DNA of 64,000 nt, from the NCBI GenBank assembly GCA_041394945.1, contig JAWKHH010000005.1:310001-374000 (forward strand), in the 5' to 3' direction. The stretch comes from Bryobacteraceae bacterium (GTDB lineage: Bacteria > Acidobacteriota > Terriglobia > Bryobacterales > Bryobacteraceae). The notes beneath the pieces are model-generated. The model saw nothing but the letters and a program-made list of their open reading frames with translations, searched no databases and was not told the DNA's origin. The position numbers were made by a program, and so were the translations under genes. Each line of letters begins with the position of its first letter. The stretch's first letter is position 1. Of this stretch, positions 44,302 to 53,647 are shown one piece after another.

Positions 44302-44665
44302 GGCAGTTGGCGCCGTCGCGGCGCGTGGCGATTCGCGGTCGGCGGCCGTAGAGATCCAAGGTCCGCGCCGCGTTGGCGAACTGGACCGGGTGATTCACGA
44401 GCGGATCCGGCTGGGCGTGGTGAGCGCGCTCGCGGTGAGCGATTCCTTGAGCTTCAACGAACTCAAGCACATGCTCGATACGACCGACGGCAACCTGAGC
44501 GTCCACACGCGGAAACTCGAAGAGTCCGGCTATATTGAATGCGCCAAATCGTTCGAGGGACGCACGCCGCGCACCGACTACCGGTTGACCAAGGCGGGCC
44601 GGGCGGCGCTCGAGAAATACCTGGCGCATATGGAAGCGATCATCGCCGCCACGCGTGGCGGCTGA
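44294..44665 (+). CDS. Winged-helix transcriptional regulator
   Basis: A 123-residue protein starting at GTG 44294, with AAGGAGG just upstream inside the previous gene. A winged helix covers about 30-115: ELDRVIHERIRLGVVSALA, SFNELKHMLDTTDGNLSVHT, RKLEESGYIECAKSF and RTDYRLTKAGRAALEKYL. This is the stand-alone ArsR/MarR-like family (HTH_34). It is cotranscribed with the membrane protein gene and probably controls it, by analogy with similar pairs. Confidence 0.88.
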   Translation: MAKAVGAVAARGDSRSAAVEIQGPRRVGELDRVIHERIRLGVVSALAVSDSLSFNELKHMLDTTDGNLSVHTRKLEESGYIECAKSFEGRTPRTDYRLTKAGRAALEKYLAHMEAIIAATRGG

Positions 44666-44807
44666 GCGCGTCATGGGACTGCCGGTGCATTAAGGGACTT
44701 GCACCGAAGCGCGCGGAGTGATAAAAGAAGATCAATCCGCGATGCCAGCGTAAAGCTTCGTACATCGTCTTCAGGGGCGCGCGGACCGAAAGTGAGGTCT
44801 CGTTCCC

Positions 44808-47800
44808 ATGCGTCTCCGCATTCTCGCCGCATGTCTGTCCGCTGCGGTCTTCGCACCGACAATTTCCGCGCAAACAACTTTTGCCAACATCACCGGCGCT
44901 GTCGCCGATTCCGCCGGGGCCGCCGTGCCGGGCGCCGAGGTCGAAGCCACGCACGTCGCGAGCAACTACGTGTACAAGGCTCAGTCGAACGCCACCGGCA
45001 CCTATACGATCGCGCAGTTGCGCGAGGGCGTCTACACGCTGCGGGTTCGCTCGGCGGGTTTCCAGGAGTATGTGGCCCAGAACATCGTCTTGGCGTCGCG
45101 GGAGCAGCGCCGCATTGATGTGCAGCTTCAGGTGGGCACGGTAGAAACCAAGATCGAGGTGAGCGCCGGAGCGACGCTCATCGAGACTGAGACGGCGCGC
45201 ATCGGCGATTCGAAGAGCGCCACGCAGTTGAAGTCGCTGCCGCTGAACACGCGGTCGCTGTACAACTTCCTCGCGCTGACTCCGGGCGTGCTTGCGGCCG
45301 GCGGCCAAGCGACACGCCGGTTCGCCGGCAGCCGCGTGAACCAATCCGAGCAGTCGATCGACGGGATCACGGTGAGCAACGGTTACGACGGCACGCAGAT
45401 CTCGCCGCTCGTGAGCTATATCGAAAGCTACGAAGAGGTGCGCGTCGACATGGCCAACAATAGCGCCGACATCGGCAGCGTGGGCCAGGTGACCGTGATC
45501 TCGAAGTCGGGCTCGAACGACGTACATGGCGTCGCCTTCGACTACTATTCGACCCCGTGGTTCCGCGCGCGCAATCCGTTCGCCGCGCAGCGGGGCACCG
45601 GCATCACGCACCAGCCGGGAGTCTCGCTCAGCGGACCGGTGGTGCTGCCGAAGATCTACGACGGGAAGAACAAGACATTCTTCTTCTTTTCGTTTGAAAC
45701 ATCGCGGGGCAGTTCGATCCTCCAACTCCTCAACCCAACCGTTCCGCTGGAGCCGTGGCGGCAGGGCGATTTCTCCTCGCTCGCCTCCAACATCAATGTG
45801 CGCGACCCGTTCGCGAGCAACCAGCCGTTCCCCGGGCGCCAAATTCCCGCTTCGCGCATCAACCCGGTTTCCGACCGGATTCAGGATCGCTTCTATCCGC
45901 TGCCGCAGGCCTCCGGCGAGACCGTGCTGCGCGCCCGCAACTACAATGAGCAGAAGTTACGGCCGTACGATCCGAATACCTACTACACCATCCGCGGCGA
46001 CCACCGGTTCTCCGAAAAGTCATTCCTGTTCGCGCGGTGGACCTGGAACCGGTCCCACTCGCGGGCGTTCGAAGGCAACCTCCCGACCATCGGGCAGCGC
46101 TGGCAGACGCGGGACACGCGGGCGATCAGTGGGTCCTACACCTACGCGTTCACCCCGACCGTGATCTTCGAATCGCGCTATGGATTCGCGTTCAACGACA
46201 ATCCGCGCAACGGGCCCATCGTCGGCAGCGAAGTGGTCGGCGATCTGGGGCTGGTGGGGCTGGTCGACAATATCCCCGACATCAATGGGCTTCCCGACAT
46301 CGGCTTCCAGGGCCTGGCGCTCACTGGAATCGCGCAGACGCCGTGGCGGCACCCCGGCTTCAAGAACTTCCAGCACCAGTGGCAGGAGCATGTGAACTGG
46401 TTCAAGGGGAAACACTCGATCAAAGCCGGCGCGATCATCGGCCGCGTGAACTTCCAGGACAGCAATGCCCCGGCCGCGCTTTTCGGGCAGTTCCGCTTCT
46501 CGAACCGCTTCACCGGCTTCCCGTACTCGGACTTCCTGCTCGGTATCCCGACCACGGCGGCGCGCGCCTTCCCGCAACTGCTCATCAATCGCACGCGCTG
46601 GTCCTACGACTTCTTCGTAACCGACGACTTCAAAATGCGGCAGAACCTGACCGTCAATATCGGCATGCGGTACGAACTGCACCCATCCTGGAGCGAGGCG
46701 AATAACCGGCAGAGCGTATTCGACATCAACCGCGGCGTGATCGTGGTTCCGGATGGCGGGCTCTCCGAGGTGAGCCCTCTGATGCCGCGCGGGTATGTGG
46801 ATATCGTGGAAGCGAGTTCGGTGGGCCTGCCGGGGCGACGGCTGCTGAAGATGGACCGCAATAACTTCGCCCCGCGCATCGGGCTCGCGTGGCGGCCGCT
46901 CGGGCCGAACACGGTCTTCCGCGCGGGCTACGGGCTCTTCTATGACGTAGTGCCGCGCGCGGAAAGCGCCGGCGGCGCGCCGTTCCAGATCAATGAGCCG
47001 ACATTCACCAATCCGGCCAACAACCCGACCGTGATCTTCCCGCAGGCGTTTCCGTCCACCGGCTCAGCCGGCCCGCGAACGGTGGGTCTGCCGGCGGGCA
47101 TCCGCGCGGATCTACGCAACGCCTTCTCGATGCAGTACAACGCCACCATCGAGCATCAGCAATGGGATACCGGCTTCCGGCTGTCCTACATCGGCACGAA
47201 CACGCGACAGGGCGAGTGGGGTTACAACTACAATCAGCCAGTGGCCAACGGCCAGGCGTTCATCGACAAGCCGCGCCCGTTTCCGAACTACCCGGCGATC
47301 ACCTACATCAGCAACGGCGCCGGGCACCAGTATCACTCGATGATGTTCGAAGCCGAGCGGCGGTTCGCGCGCGGCCTGGCGTGGCAGTTCTCCTACGTAC
47401 TGGCTCGCGACATCGGCGATCTCGATCGCGGCGCTCAGCCGGAGGACGCCTACAACCGGCTCCGCGAACGCGCCGTCTGGCACGACATGCCGACGCACCG
47501 GGTGACGGGTAACCTGATCGCTCAGCTTCCGTTCGGGCGCGGCAAGCGGTATTTCTCGAGCGTGGGCAAGGCGGCGAACCTGCTCGTCGGCGGGTGGGAA
47601 ACCAGCCTTATCACGAGCTACTATTCCGGCCAGCGGGTGACGCCTCTGTGGACGGGCCCGGATCCAGTGGGCATCGCGTTCACGTCGAGCCGGACCGCGC
47701 CTAACGTCACCATCCGCGCCGATCACCTGCACAACGCCAACCTGCCCTCCGATCAGCGCTCCGTGGACCGCTGGTTCGACACCACCGCGTTCGGTCCGGT

Positions 47801-48083
47801 GGCGGCGGGTCGGTTCGGGACGTCGGCGAAGAACGTCATCATCGGGCCGGATTCGAAGGTTTGGCACGTCGGCCTGTACAAATACTTCGATATCAGCGAG
47901 CGGTTCCAGTTGCGCTGGGAGCTGACTGGTTCGAACGCCTTCAACCATCCGAACTATTCGAACCCGGCGAGCAACCTTTCGCAGGCGGCGTCGTTCGGCG
48001 TGATCAGCGGCGTCGGCGGCGCTTCGGAACTCGACATGTCGGGTTCTCGGACGTTCCGGACCGGCGTCCGGGCGGAGTGGTGA
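44808..48083 (+). CDS. TonB-dependent receptor, Oar-like
   Basis: A 1091-residue outer-membrane protein. Signal peptide RLRILAACLSAAVFAPTISA, then a carboxypeptidase-regulatory-like beta domain (ITGAVADSAGAAVPGAEVEA, GTYTIAQLREGVYTLRV) at about 25-110, a plug at about 120-240 (LPLNTRSLYNFLALTPGV, VNQSEQSIDGITVSNG) and a large beta barrel ending in aromatic VRAEW. The barrel contains SFLFARWTWNRSHSRAFEG and NVIIGPDSKVWHVGLYKYF. Members of this acidobacterial family take up large substrates, often glycans, but none can be named. The gene is monocistronic with GAGG upstream. Confidence 0.92.
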   Translation: MRLRILAACLSAAVFAPTISAQTTFANITGAVADSAGAAVPGAEVEATHVASNYVYKAQSNATGTYTIAQLREGVYTLRVRSAGFQEYVAQNIVLASREQRRIDVQLQVGTVETKIEVSAGATLIETETARIGDSKSATQLKSLPLNTRSLYNFLALTPGVLAAGGQATRRFAGSRVNQSEQSIDGITVSNGYDGTQISPLVSYIESYEEVRVDMANNSADIGSVGQVTVISKSGSNDVHGVAFDYYSTPWFRARNPFAAQRGTGITHQPGVSLSGPVVLPKIYDGKNKTFFFFSFETSRGSSILQLLNPTVPLEPWRQGDFSSLASNINVRDPFASNQPFPGRQIPASRINPVSDRIQDRFYPLPQASGETVLRARNYNEQKLRPYDPNTYYTIRGDHRFSEKSFLFARWTWNRSHSRAFEGNLPTIGQRWQTRDTRAISGSYTYAFTPTVIFESRYGFAFNDNPRNGPIVGSEVVGDLGLVGLVDNIPDINGLPDIGFQGLALTGIAQTPWRHPGFKNFQHQWQEHVNWFKGKHSIKAGAIIGRVNFQDSNAPAALFGQFRFSNRFTGFPYSDFLLGIPTTAARAFPQLLINRTRWSYDFFVTDDFKMRQNLTVNIGMRYELHPSWSEANNRQSVFDINRGVIVVPDGGLSEVSPLMPRGYVDIVEASSVGLPGRRLLKMDRNNFAPRIGLAWRPLGPNTVFRAGYGLFYDVVPRAESAGGAPFQINEPTFTNPANNPTVIFPQAFPSTGSAGPRTVGLPAGIRADLRNAFSMQYNATIEHQQWDTGFRLSYIGTNTRQGEWGYNYNQPVANGQAFIDKPRPFPNYPAITYISNGAGHQYHSMMFEAERRFARGLAWQFSYVLARDIGDLDRGAQPEDAYNRLRERAVWHDMPTHRVTGNLIAQLPFGRGKRYFSSVGKAANLLVGGWETSLITSYYSGQRVTPLWTGPDPVGIAFTSSRTAPNVTIRADHLHNANLPSDQRSVDRWFDTTAFGPVAAGRFGTSAKNVIIGPDSKVWHVGLYKYFDISERFQLRWELTGSNAFNHPNYSNPASNLSQAASFGVISGVGGASELDMSGSRTFRTGVRAEW

Positions 48084-48101
48084 GATTCTTGTGACGTCAT
48101 G

Positions 48102-48122
48102 TTAGCAGATTATGCTAATCTG
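48102..48122. promoter_or_regulatory. Double palindromic operator of the RHH/PIN module
   Basis: Two overlapping palindromes lie just before the antitoxin gene: TTAGCA-N5-TGCTAA (48102-48118) and CAGATTA-N3-TAATCTG (48106-48122). They end 8 nt before the ATG. This is the typical position of an autoregulatory operator bound by the RHH antitoxin. Confidence 0.7.
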
Positions 48123-48130
48123 TAATCGCT

Positions 48131-48382
48131 ATGGTGCGAACACAGATTCAGCTCACGGACGACCAGGTATCCTCTCTCCGCCGCACTGCGGGTCTGCGAG
48201 GGGTGTCCATGGCGGAGTTGATCCGCATGAGCCTGGACACCTTCATCGCGCGGGAAGGCGCAACCAGCCGTGACGCTAAGGTGGAGCGCGCCCGCAGCGT
48301 CGTGGGGCGGTTCGCTTCCGGAACCGGCGACACGGGCCGGGAGCATGACAAGTACCTGACCGCCGCGTTCGGCAAGCAGTGA
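48131..48382 (+). CDS. Ribbon-helix-helix antitoxin
   Basis: An 83-residue protein. The RHH DNA-binding unit is at the N-terminus: the strand VRTQIQLTDDQVSSLRR followed by GVSMAELIRMSLDTFIAR. The C-terminal part, GRFASGTGDTGREHDKYL, is the usual toxin-blocking tail. It overlaps the PIN gene by 4 nt (GTGA). No Shine-Dalgarno is visible. It should bind the adjacent palindromes and repress the operon. Confidence 0.88.
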   Translation: MVRTQIQLTDDQVSSLRRTAGLRGVSMAELIRMSLDTFIAREGATSRDAKVERARSVVGRFASGTGDTGREHDKYLTAAFGKQ

Positions 48383-48774
48383 CGTTCGTCGATACGTCGG
48401 CCATCTACGCGCTGCTCGATCGCGACGACGACCAGCACGCCAGGGCGGGCCGCTGCTGGTTCGAGCTGCTCGATTCGGAAAGCCCGATGTTCACCACCAA
48501 CTACGTGGTGGTGGAGTGTTGCGCTTTAGCCCAGAGCCGGCTGGGGCTCGAAGCCGTGCGAGCCATCGAAGACGACCTGCTGCCCGTGCTTGACGTGGTT
48601 TGGGTGGATGAGCCGGTTCACCGGCTCGCCATCACCGCCATGCTTGCCGCGCGTCGCAGAAAGCTGAGCCTGGTGGACTGTGTGAGCTTCACGGTGATGC
48701 GGCGCCTCGGCCTCACGCGCGCGTTCGCTTTCGACGATCACTTCGCTGAGGAAGGCTTCTCCTTCCCGAGCTGA
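48379..48774 (+). CDS. PIN-domain toxin (VapC-like)
   Basis: A 131-residue PIN protein starting at GTG 48379. The acidic residues of the active site are present: FVDTSAIYALLDRDD at the N-terminus, NYVVVECCALAQ in the middle, LSLVDCVSFTVMRRLG and FAFDDHFAEEGF near the end. VapC-type toxins cleave RNA, often tRNA. It forms a complete module with the RHH gene. This contrasts with the broken PIN fusion at 14242. Confidence 0.9.
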   Translation: MTFVDTSAIYALLDRDDDQHARAGRCWFELLDSESPMFTTNYVVVECCALAQSRLGLEAVRAIEDDLLPVLDVVWVDEPVHRLAITAMLAARRRKLSLVDCVSFTVMRRLGLTRAFAFDDHFAEEGFSFPS

Positions 48775-48776
48775 CT

Positions 48777-49538
48777 CTACCGCCCCTTCCAACAAGCGGG
48801 GCGCTTTTCGAGAAACGCTCCGATCCCTTCCTGCGCATCCTCGGCGAGCGCATTCATCGACATCACTTCCTTGGCATACGCATACGCTTTCGGCTGGTCG
48901 AGATCGATCTGCGAATAGAACGCCTGCTTGCCCAGGGCGACGGTGAACGAACTCGCTACGGCGATCTCGCGGGCCAGCCCAAGCGTCGATTCGCGGAGCT
49001 GCTCGTGGGGTACGGCGCGGTTGGCGAGACCCCACTCCACCGCCGTCTCGGCGTCTACGCGGCGGCCCGTGAGCAGCATCTCCATCGCGCGCTTGCGGCC
49101 CACGGCTCGGGTGAGCGCGACCATTGGTGTGGTGCAGAACAACCCGATCCGTACGCCCGGGGCCGCGAAGGCGGCGCGTTCCGAAACCACGGTGAGGTCG
49201 CAGGTGGCGGCGAGCTGGCACCCGGCTGCGGTGGCGAGCCCCTGCACCTCGGCGATCACCGGCGGGGGGATGGACTGCACGGTCTCCATCAGCCGCGTGC
49301 AGACGTCGAACAGGCGGCGGTAGCGGGTGATCGCCTGCCCGGTCATTTCGCTGAGGTCGTGCCCGGAGCTGAACACGGGACCTTCGGCGGCCAGGATCAC
49401 CGCGCGGGCATCGGCGGCCGCCTGGAGGGCGGCGATCAGGTCCGTCATCAACTCGAGCGAAAGAGCATTGCGCTTCGCGGGCCGATTCAATGTGACGATG
49501 GCGATTTCGCCATCGCGGGCAGCGGCTACATGGCTCAT
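48777..49538 (-). CDS. Enoyl-CoA hydratase/isomerase
   Basis: A 253-residue crotonase-fold enzyme from ATG 49538 (MSHVAAARDGEIAIVTLNRP), which overlaps the ligase stop (ATGA). The oxyanion-hole regions are AEGPVFSSGHDLSEM and VIAEVQGLATAAGCQLAATC, similar to the ECHDC3 branch. The C-terminal helix ends in EKRPACWKGR. Activity on enoyl-CoA in fatty-acid or branched-chain breakdown is likely but unproven. Confidence 0.9.
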   Translation of the reverse strand: MSHVAAARDGEIAIVTLNRPAKRNALSLELMTDLIAALQAAADARAVILAAEGPVFSSGHDLSEMTGQAITRYRRLFDVCTRLMETVQSIPPPVIAEVQGLATAAGCQLAATCDLTVVSERAAFAAPGVRIGLFCTTPMVALTRAVGRKRAMEMLLTGRRVDAETAVEWGLANRAVPHEQLRESTLGLAREIAVASSFTVALGKQAFYSQIDLDQPKAYAYAKEVMSMNALAEDAQEGIGAFLEKRPACWKGR

Positions 49539-51091
49539 CCTTTCACCCGTTTCTCCTGGCCGGCCCACGCCGCCGAGCGAAGTTCATTCTTGCGAATCTT
49601 CCCGGTGGCGGTTTTGGGCAGTGGCCCGAACTCGACGATCTTCGGACACTTGAAATGGGCCAGCCGTTCTCGGCAGAAGGAGATCAGTTCCCCGGCGCTC
49701 ACCTCGTGGCCGTCCTTGAGCAGCACGTGCGCCTTGGGCACCTCGCCCCACTTGTCATCCGGGAACGCGACCACGGCGGCTTCGAGCACCGCCGGATGAT
49801 CCCAGATGGTGCGCTCCACCTCCACCGACGAGATGTTCTCGCCGCCGGAGATGATGATGTCCTTCGACCGGTCGCGGATTTCGATGTAGCCGTCCGGATG
49901 CCACACGGCCACGTCGCCCGAGTGGAACCAGCCGCCACGGAAGGCGTCCGCCGTGGCCTCGGGGTTGTTGAGGTAGCCTTTCATGACGTTGTTGCCGCGC
50001 ATGATCACTTCGCCCATGGTGCCGCCGTCGCGCGGCACGTCGTTCATCTCGCCGTCGACCACGCGGAGGTCAACGCCAAACATCGCGTACGGAACGCCCT
50101 GCCGCGCCTTCTTGCGGGCGTGATCCGGGATCGAAAGCGAGTTCCATTCGGTACGCCAGGCGCAGATCGTGTGCGGACCGTAGGTCTCGGTGAGCCCGTA
50201 GAGGTGCTCCACTTCGGCGCCCATCTCGATCGCCGCGCGAATCACGGCCGGCGACGGCGGCGCCCCGGCGGTAGTGATGCGGACGGTGTGGGGAAAGCGG
50301 ATCCCTCGCGTCGAGCAGTAGTTCGCCAGCGAGTTCACCACCACCGGCGCGCCACCCATATGCGTAATGTGCTCGCGTTCGATGAGCTCAACAATCCGCT
50401 CCGGGTCCACGCGTGGAAGGCAGATGTGGCGGGCCCCGGCGAGCGTGACGGCCCAGGAAAAGCACCAGCCATTACAGTGGAACAGGGGGACGGTCCAGAG
50501 GTAGGCGGAGTCCTCGCGGATTCCCATCTCCACCACTTCCGCCGCCGCGTTCAGGTATGCGCCGCGATGAGTATGCATCACGCCTTTGGGAAAACCGGTG
50601 GTGCCCGAAGTGTAGTTGATCGAGATGGTGTCGTTCTCTTCCGGTTCCGGGATATTGGTGAGCGGAAGCCGGCCGCGGGCGATGAATCCCTCGTAGTCGT
50701 CGCTTGCCAGGCGCAGGTGCGGAAGGTTCGGCAGTTCGGGTTCGATCAGCGGCAGGAGGTCCGGCTGGGTGAGCAGCACTTTGGCCTCGCAGTGGTTCAG
50801 CATCCAGGCGAGCTCGGCGCCCTTGAGCCGTGTGTTGAGCATCACAAGAACGGCCCCGATGAGCGGAACGCCGTAGTGCGGCTCGAGCGCGGTGGGCGTG
50901 TTCTGCGCAAGCACGGCGACGCGATCGCCCTTCTCCACCCCGGCCGCCCGCAAGGCCGCGCCTAGCCTGTGGATCCGTTCGTGGAACTGCGCATATGTGA
51001 AACGGCGGTCTCCGTCGACCATCGCGATCTTGTCCGGGTACACCAGTGCCGATCGTGCGAGAAACGACAGCGGAGTGAGGGGCGATATCAT
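49535..51091 (-). CDS. Acyl-CoA synthetase (AMP-binding ligase)
   Basis: A 518-residue ANL-family ligase. ATG 51091 (MISPLTPLSFLARSALVYPD) lies 8 nt after a TACAAT -10. The P-loop-like motif is YTSGTTGFPKGV near 178, the A5 motif appears around LYGLTETYGPHT, and the C-terminal lysine is in PKTATGKIRKNELR. DRSKDIIISGGENIS is the hinge. It activates a fatty or aromatic acid as an acyl-adenylate and then a CoA thioester. Coupled to an enoyl-CoA hydratase, so a beta-oxidation-type role is likely. Confidence 0.92.
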   Translation of the reverse strand: MISPLTPLSFLARSALVYPDKIAMVDGDRRFTYAQFHERIHRLGAALRAAGVEKGDRVAVLAQNTPTALEPHYGVPLIGAVLVMLNTRLKGAELAWMLNHCEAKVLLTQPDLLPLIEPELPNLPHLRLASDDYEGFIARGRLPLTNIPEPEENDTISINYTSGTTGFPKGVMHTHRGAYLNAAAEVVEMGIREDSAYLWTVPLFHCNGWCFSWAVTLAGARHICLPRVDPERIVELIEREHITHMGGAPVVVNSLANYCSTRGIRFPHTVRITTAGAPPSPAVIRAAIEMGAEVEHLYGLTETYGPHTICAWRTEWNSLSIPDHARKKARQGVPYAMFGVDLRVVDGEMNDVPRDGGTMGEVIMRGNNVMKGYLNNPEATADAFRGGWFHSGDVAVWHPDGYIEIRDRSKDIIISGGENISSVEVERTIWDHPAVLEAAVVAFPDDKWGEVPKAHVLLKDGHEVSAGELISFCRERLAHFKCPKIVEFGPLPKTATGKIRKNELRSAAWAGQEKRVKG

Positions 51092-51099
51092 CAACGGAG

Positions 51100-51105
51100 A
51101 TTGTA
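51100..51105 (-). promoter_or_regulatory. -10 element of the acyl-CoA synthetase gene
   Basis: TACAAT ends 8 nt before the ATG at 51091 and no ribosome-binding site is present. This fits the short-leader pattern of the window. Confidence 0.5.
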
Positions 51106-51111
51106 TCTCTC

Positions 51112-52701
51112 ATGAGCCTTCGAACTCCGCCAATGACTCGCCGCCGCCTGCTGGCCGCGCTCGGCGCCGCCTCGCTCTCCCGGCCAACGCACGCCCAGGA
51201 GAACGCACCCCGCTACAACACCTATTTCGGCGACCTCCACAATCACAACAACATCGGCTACGCACAAGGGTCGCTCCGGCGCACCTTCGAGATCGCGCGC
51301 AACCACCTTGACTTCTTCGCATTCACGCCGCACGCGCAATGGCACGATATCGGCCATTACGAGAACAACGTGGAGCACAAGTGGATCAACGGTTTCGCCG
51401 TCACGCGGGCGCGCTGGCCGGAAGCGCTCGAGATGGCCCGCGAATTCGACGTGCCGGGCAAATTCATCTGCATTCCGGGCTACGAATGGCACTCGTCGGG
51501 CCTCGGCGACTACAATGTTATCTACCCGAGCCTCGACGCCGAGCTCTTCGTCCCCTACGATCTCAAACAGCTACAGGATTTCGCCCGCAAACATGGCGCA
51601 ATCATGATCCCGCATCATCCCGCGTTGCACCAGGGAAACCGAGGCGCCAACATCGGCCGGCGGGATCCCGCCGTTTCGCCGGTTCTCGAGATCTATTCGG
51701 AGTGGGGGAACGCCGAGCACGACCGAGCGCCGTTCCCCTATTCCCGCCACACCGAGCCCGGCCGCTGGACGCGAAACACGTACCAATCGTTCCTCGCGCA
51801 GGGGCATCGGCTGGGCGTGGTCGCCTCCACCGACGATCATCTTGGCTATCCGGGCGCCTATCGCGAAGGGCTCGCCGCCGTGAAGGCCACCGCGCTCACG
51901 CGGGAAGCCATCTTCGACGCGATCCGCAACCGCCGAACCTACGCCGTCACCGGCGACCGTATCGGGCTTGACTTCTCGGTCAACGGCAACATCATGGGCT
52001 CGGAGATCCTGTACGCGCGCAAACGCGAGATCGCGGTCGGGGCCGACGGATGGGACCAGATCGATTTCGTCGAGATCATCAAGAACAACCGCGTGGTCCA
52101 CAGGGACTTTCCGCAGGATCGCGTTCCCGGCGCGGCGAGTTGGGAGAAGCCCGTCGTGCTGCGCTTCGAATACGGCTGGGGACCGTGGCCCGCGCTCGGC
52201 ATCACCCGAGTATGCGATTGGCTGTTCACGATCAAGGTGGAAAACGGCCGCATCGAGGCGTCGCAGACCGGTTTCCAATCCGGCCCGCTCGAAGAGGATC
52301 GGCGCGATCGCGTCGTGGAGCGCCGCAATACCTCGATCACCGTCCAATCGTTCACGGCGCTACGCCAGATGATCGACGATCGATCCACCAAGGCGATCGT
52401 GCTCAAGATCAAGGGCACACCGGAGACGCGGGTGACGCTCGCCTTGAAGAAGCCGGTGGACAAGGCGGTGAGCTATACGCTCGGAGAGCTGGCCGAATCG
52501 AGCGAGACGGTGTACACGGGCGATTTCCCCAAGGAATCCGCGCTGCTGCACCGCGTGGCGTTCGCCGAAAATTACCAGACCGCGTTCACCTTCACCGACG
52601 AGGACGAAGGCAAGGGCGTGAACTGGTACTACGCGCGCGTCACGCAGGCCAACGGGCAAATGGCGTGGTCGAGCCCGGTGTGGGTGGAGGCAGCGGGGTA
52701 G
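51112..52701 (+). CDS. DUF3604 (PHP-like) protein
   Basis: A 529-residue exported protein. The start may be 51133 (MTRRRLLAALGAASL), which gives a Tat-like signal. The PHP-like metal residues are in YFGDLHNHNN, FIPGYEWHSSG-like and MIPHHPALHQGN and STDDHLGYPGAY. DUF3604 proteins are often secreted phosphoesterase-like hydrolases in degradative loci. The C-terminal 150 residues form a beta domain (NTSITVQSFTALRQMI). Divergent from the ligase gene. Confidence 0.85.
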   Translation: MSLRTPPMTRRRLLAALGAASLSRPTHAQENAPRYNTYFGDLHNHNNIGYAQGSLRRTFEIARNHLDFFAFTPHAQWHDIGHYENNVEHKWINGFAVTRARWPEALEMAREFDVPGKFICIPGYEWHSSGLGDYNVIYPSLDAELFVPYDLKQLQDFARKHGAIMIPHHPALHQGNRGANIGRRDPAVSPVLEIYSEWGNAEHDRAPFPYSRHTEPGRWTRNTYQSFLAQGHRLGVVASTDDHLGYPGAYREGLAAVKATALTREAIFDAIRNRRTYAVTGDRIGLDFSVNGNIMGSEILYARKREIAVGADGWDQIDFVEIIKNNRVVHRDFPQDRVPGAASWEKPVVLRFEYGWGPWPALGITRVCDWLFTIKVENGRIEASQTGFQSGPLEEDRRDRVVERRNTSITVQSFTALRQMIDDRSTKAIVLKIKGTPETRVTLALKKPVDKAVSYTLGELAESSETVYTGDFPKESALLHRVAFAENYQTAFTFTDEDEGKGVNWYYARVTQANGQMAWSSPVWVEAAG

Positions 52702-52738
52702 GTTCGCGGTCGGCCGGCGCAGCCTGCCGTTCCCGGCG

Positions 52739-53647
52739 CTACCCGGACAGCGCGTCCCGCACGGCGCGCGCGGTGTTAGCGTGGATCTCAACGGTATCTT
52801 CGGTGCGCATGGCGTAACCACCGGCCAGCATCACCGCGACGGGAATCCCGCGACGGCGCGCCTCGCCGATCACGAGCGCGTCCCGCCGCGCAAGCCCATC
52901 CATTGTTAGCGAGAGCCCGCCGAGCTGATCTTCCCCGTATGGATCCGCCCCGGCGACATACAGCAGTATCTGCGGCTGAAACCCATCGAGCGCAGTGGTC
53001 AGCGCCGTCCCGAGCTTATGCAGGTACTCGTCGTCGCCCGTGCCGTCGGCGAGGTGGATGTCGATGGTCGAAGGCGGCTTCACCTCCGGGTAGTTTTGAA
53101 ATTGGTGGATCGACAGCGTGAACACCGAGTCATCGCCCGCGAAAATGGCCGCCGTCCCATTGCCATGATGGACGTCGCAATCGGCGATCATCACCCGCTC
53201 CACCAGTCCCCGCCGCTGCACCGCGCGCGCCGTCACGGCGATATCGTTGATCGCGCAAAAACCTTCGCCGTGGCCCGCGAACGCATGATGGAACCCCCCG
53301 CCGACATTGAACCCGGCTCCGGCTTCGAGCGCATGCCGCGCCGCGAGCACAGACCCGCCGGCGGCCAGCCAGAATGCCTCCACCATCCGGCTCGAATACG
53401 GAATTTCGAGCTTCAGGATCTCCTGATATCCGAGCGTGCCGAACTTCAACCGCTGCACCCAACCCCGGTCATGCGCGGCGAGGACATCCTCGTCGTCGAT
53501 CGGCTTCGGCTGGACAAAGTCGGCCTCGCCGGCGAAGCCGGACGCCAGTAGCCGTTCGCGAATCAACCGGTACTTGCGCGCGGGGAAAACGTGCTCGCCG
53601 AGATTCAGATCGTAGCCGGCGTGATAGATCAGCTTGAATGGAAGCAT
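52739..53647 (-). CDS. Histone deacetylase-family protein (AcuC/HDAC-like)
   Basis: A 302-residue class II-like deacetylase from ATG 53647 (MLPFKLIYHAGYDLNLGEHV). The Zn site and general-base pair are visible: FNVGGGFHHAFAGHGEGF, IADCDVHHGNGTAAIFAG, AGADPYGEDQLGG and MLAGGYAMR. HDAC-like bacterial enzymes deacetylate acetyl-lysine, acetylpolyamines or acetoin-related substrates. The start overlaps the pta stop by 1 nt (TGATG). The linkage to pta suggests a role in acetylation balance. Confidence 0.9.
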   Translation of the reverse strand: MLPFKLIYHAGYDLNLGEHVFPARKYRLIRERLLASGFAGEADFVQPKPIDDEDVLAAHDRGWVQRLKFGTLGYQEILKLEIPYSSRMVEAFWLAAGGSVLAARHALEAGAGFNVGGGFHHAFAGHGEGFCAINDIAVTARAVQRRGLVERVMIADCDVHHGNGTAAIFAGDDSVFTLSIHQFQNYPEVKPPSTIDIHLADGTGDDEYLHKLGTALTTALDGFQPQILLYVAGADPYGEDQLGGLSLTMDGLARRDALVIGEARRRGIPVAVMLAGGYAMRTEDTVEIHANTARAVRDALSG

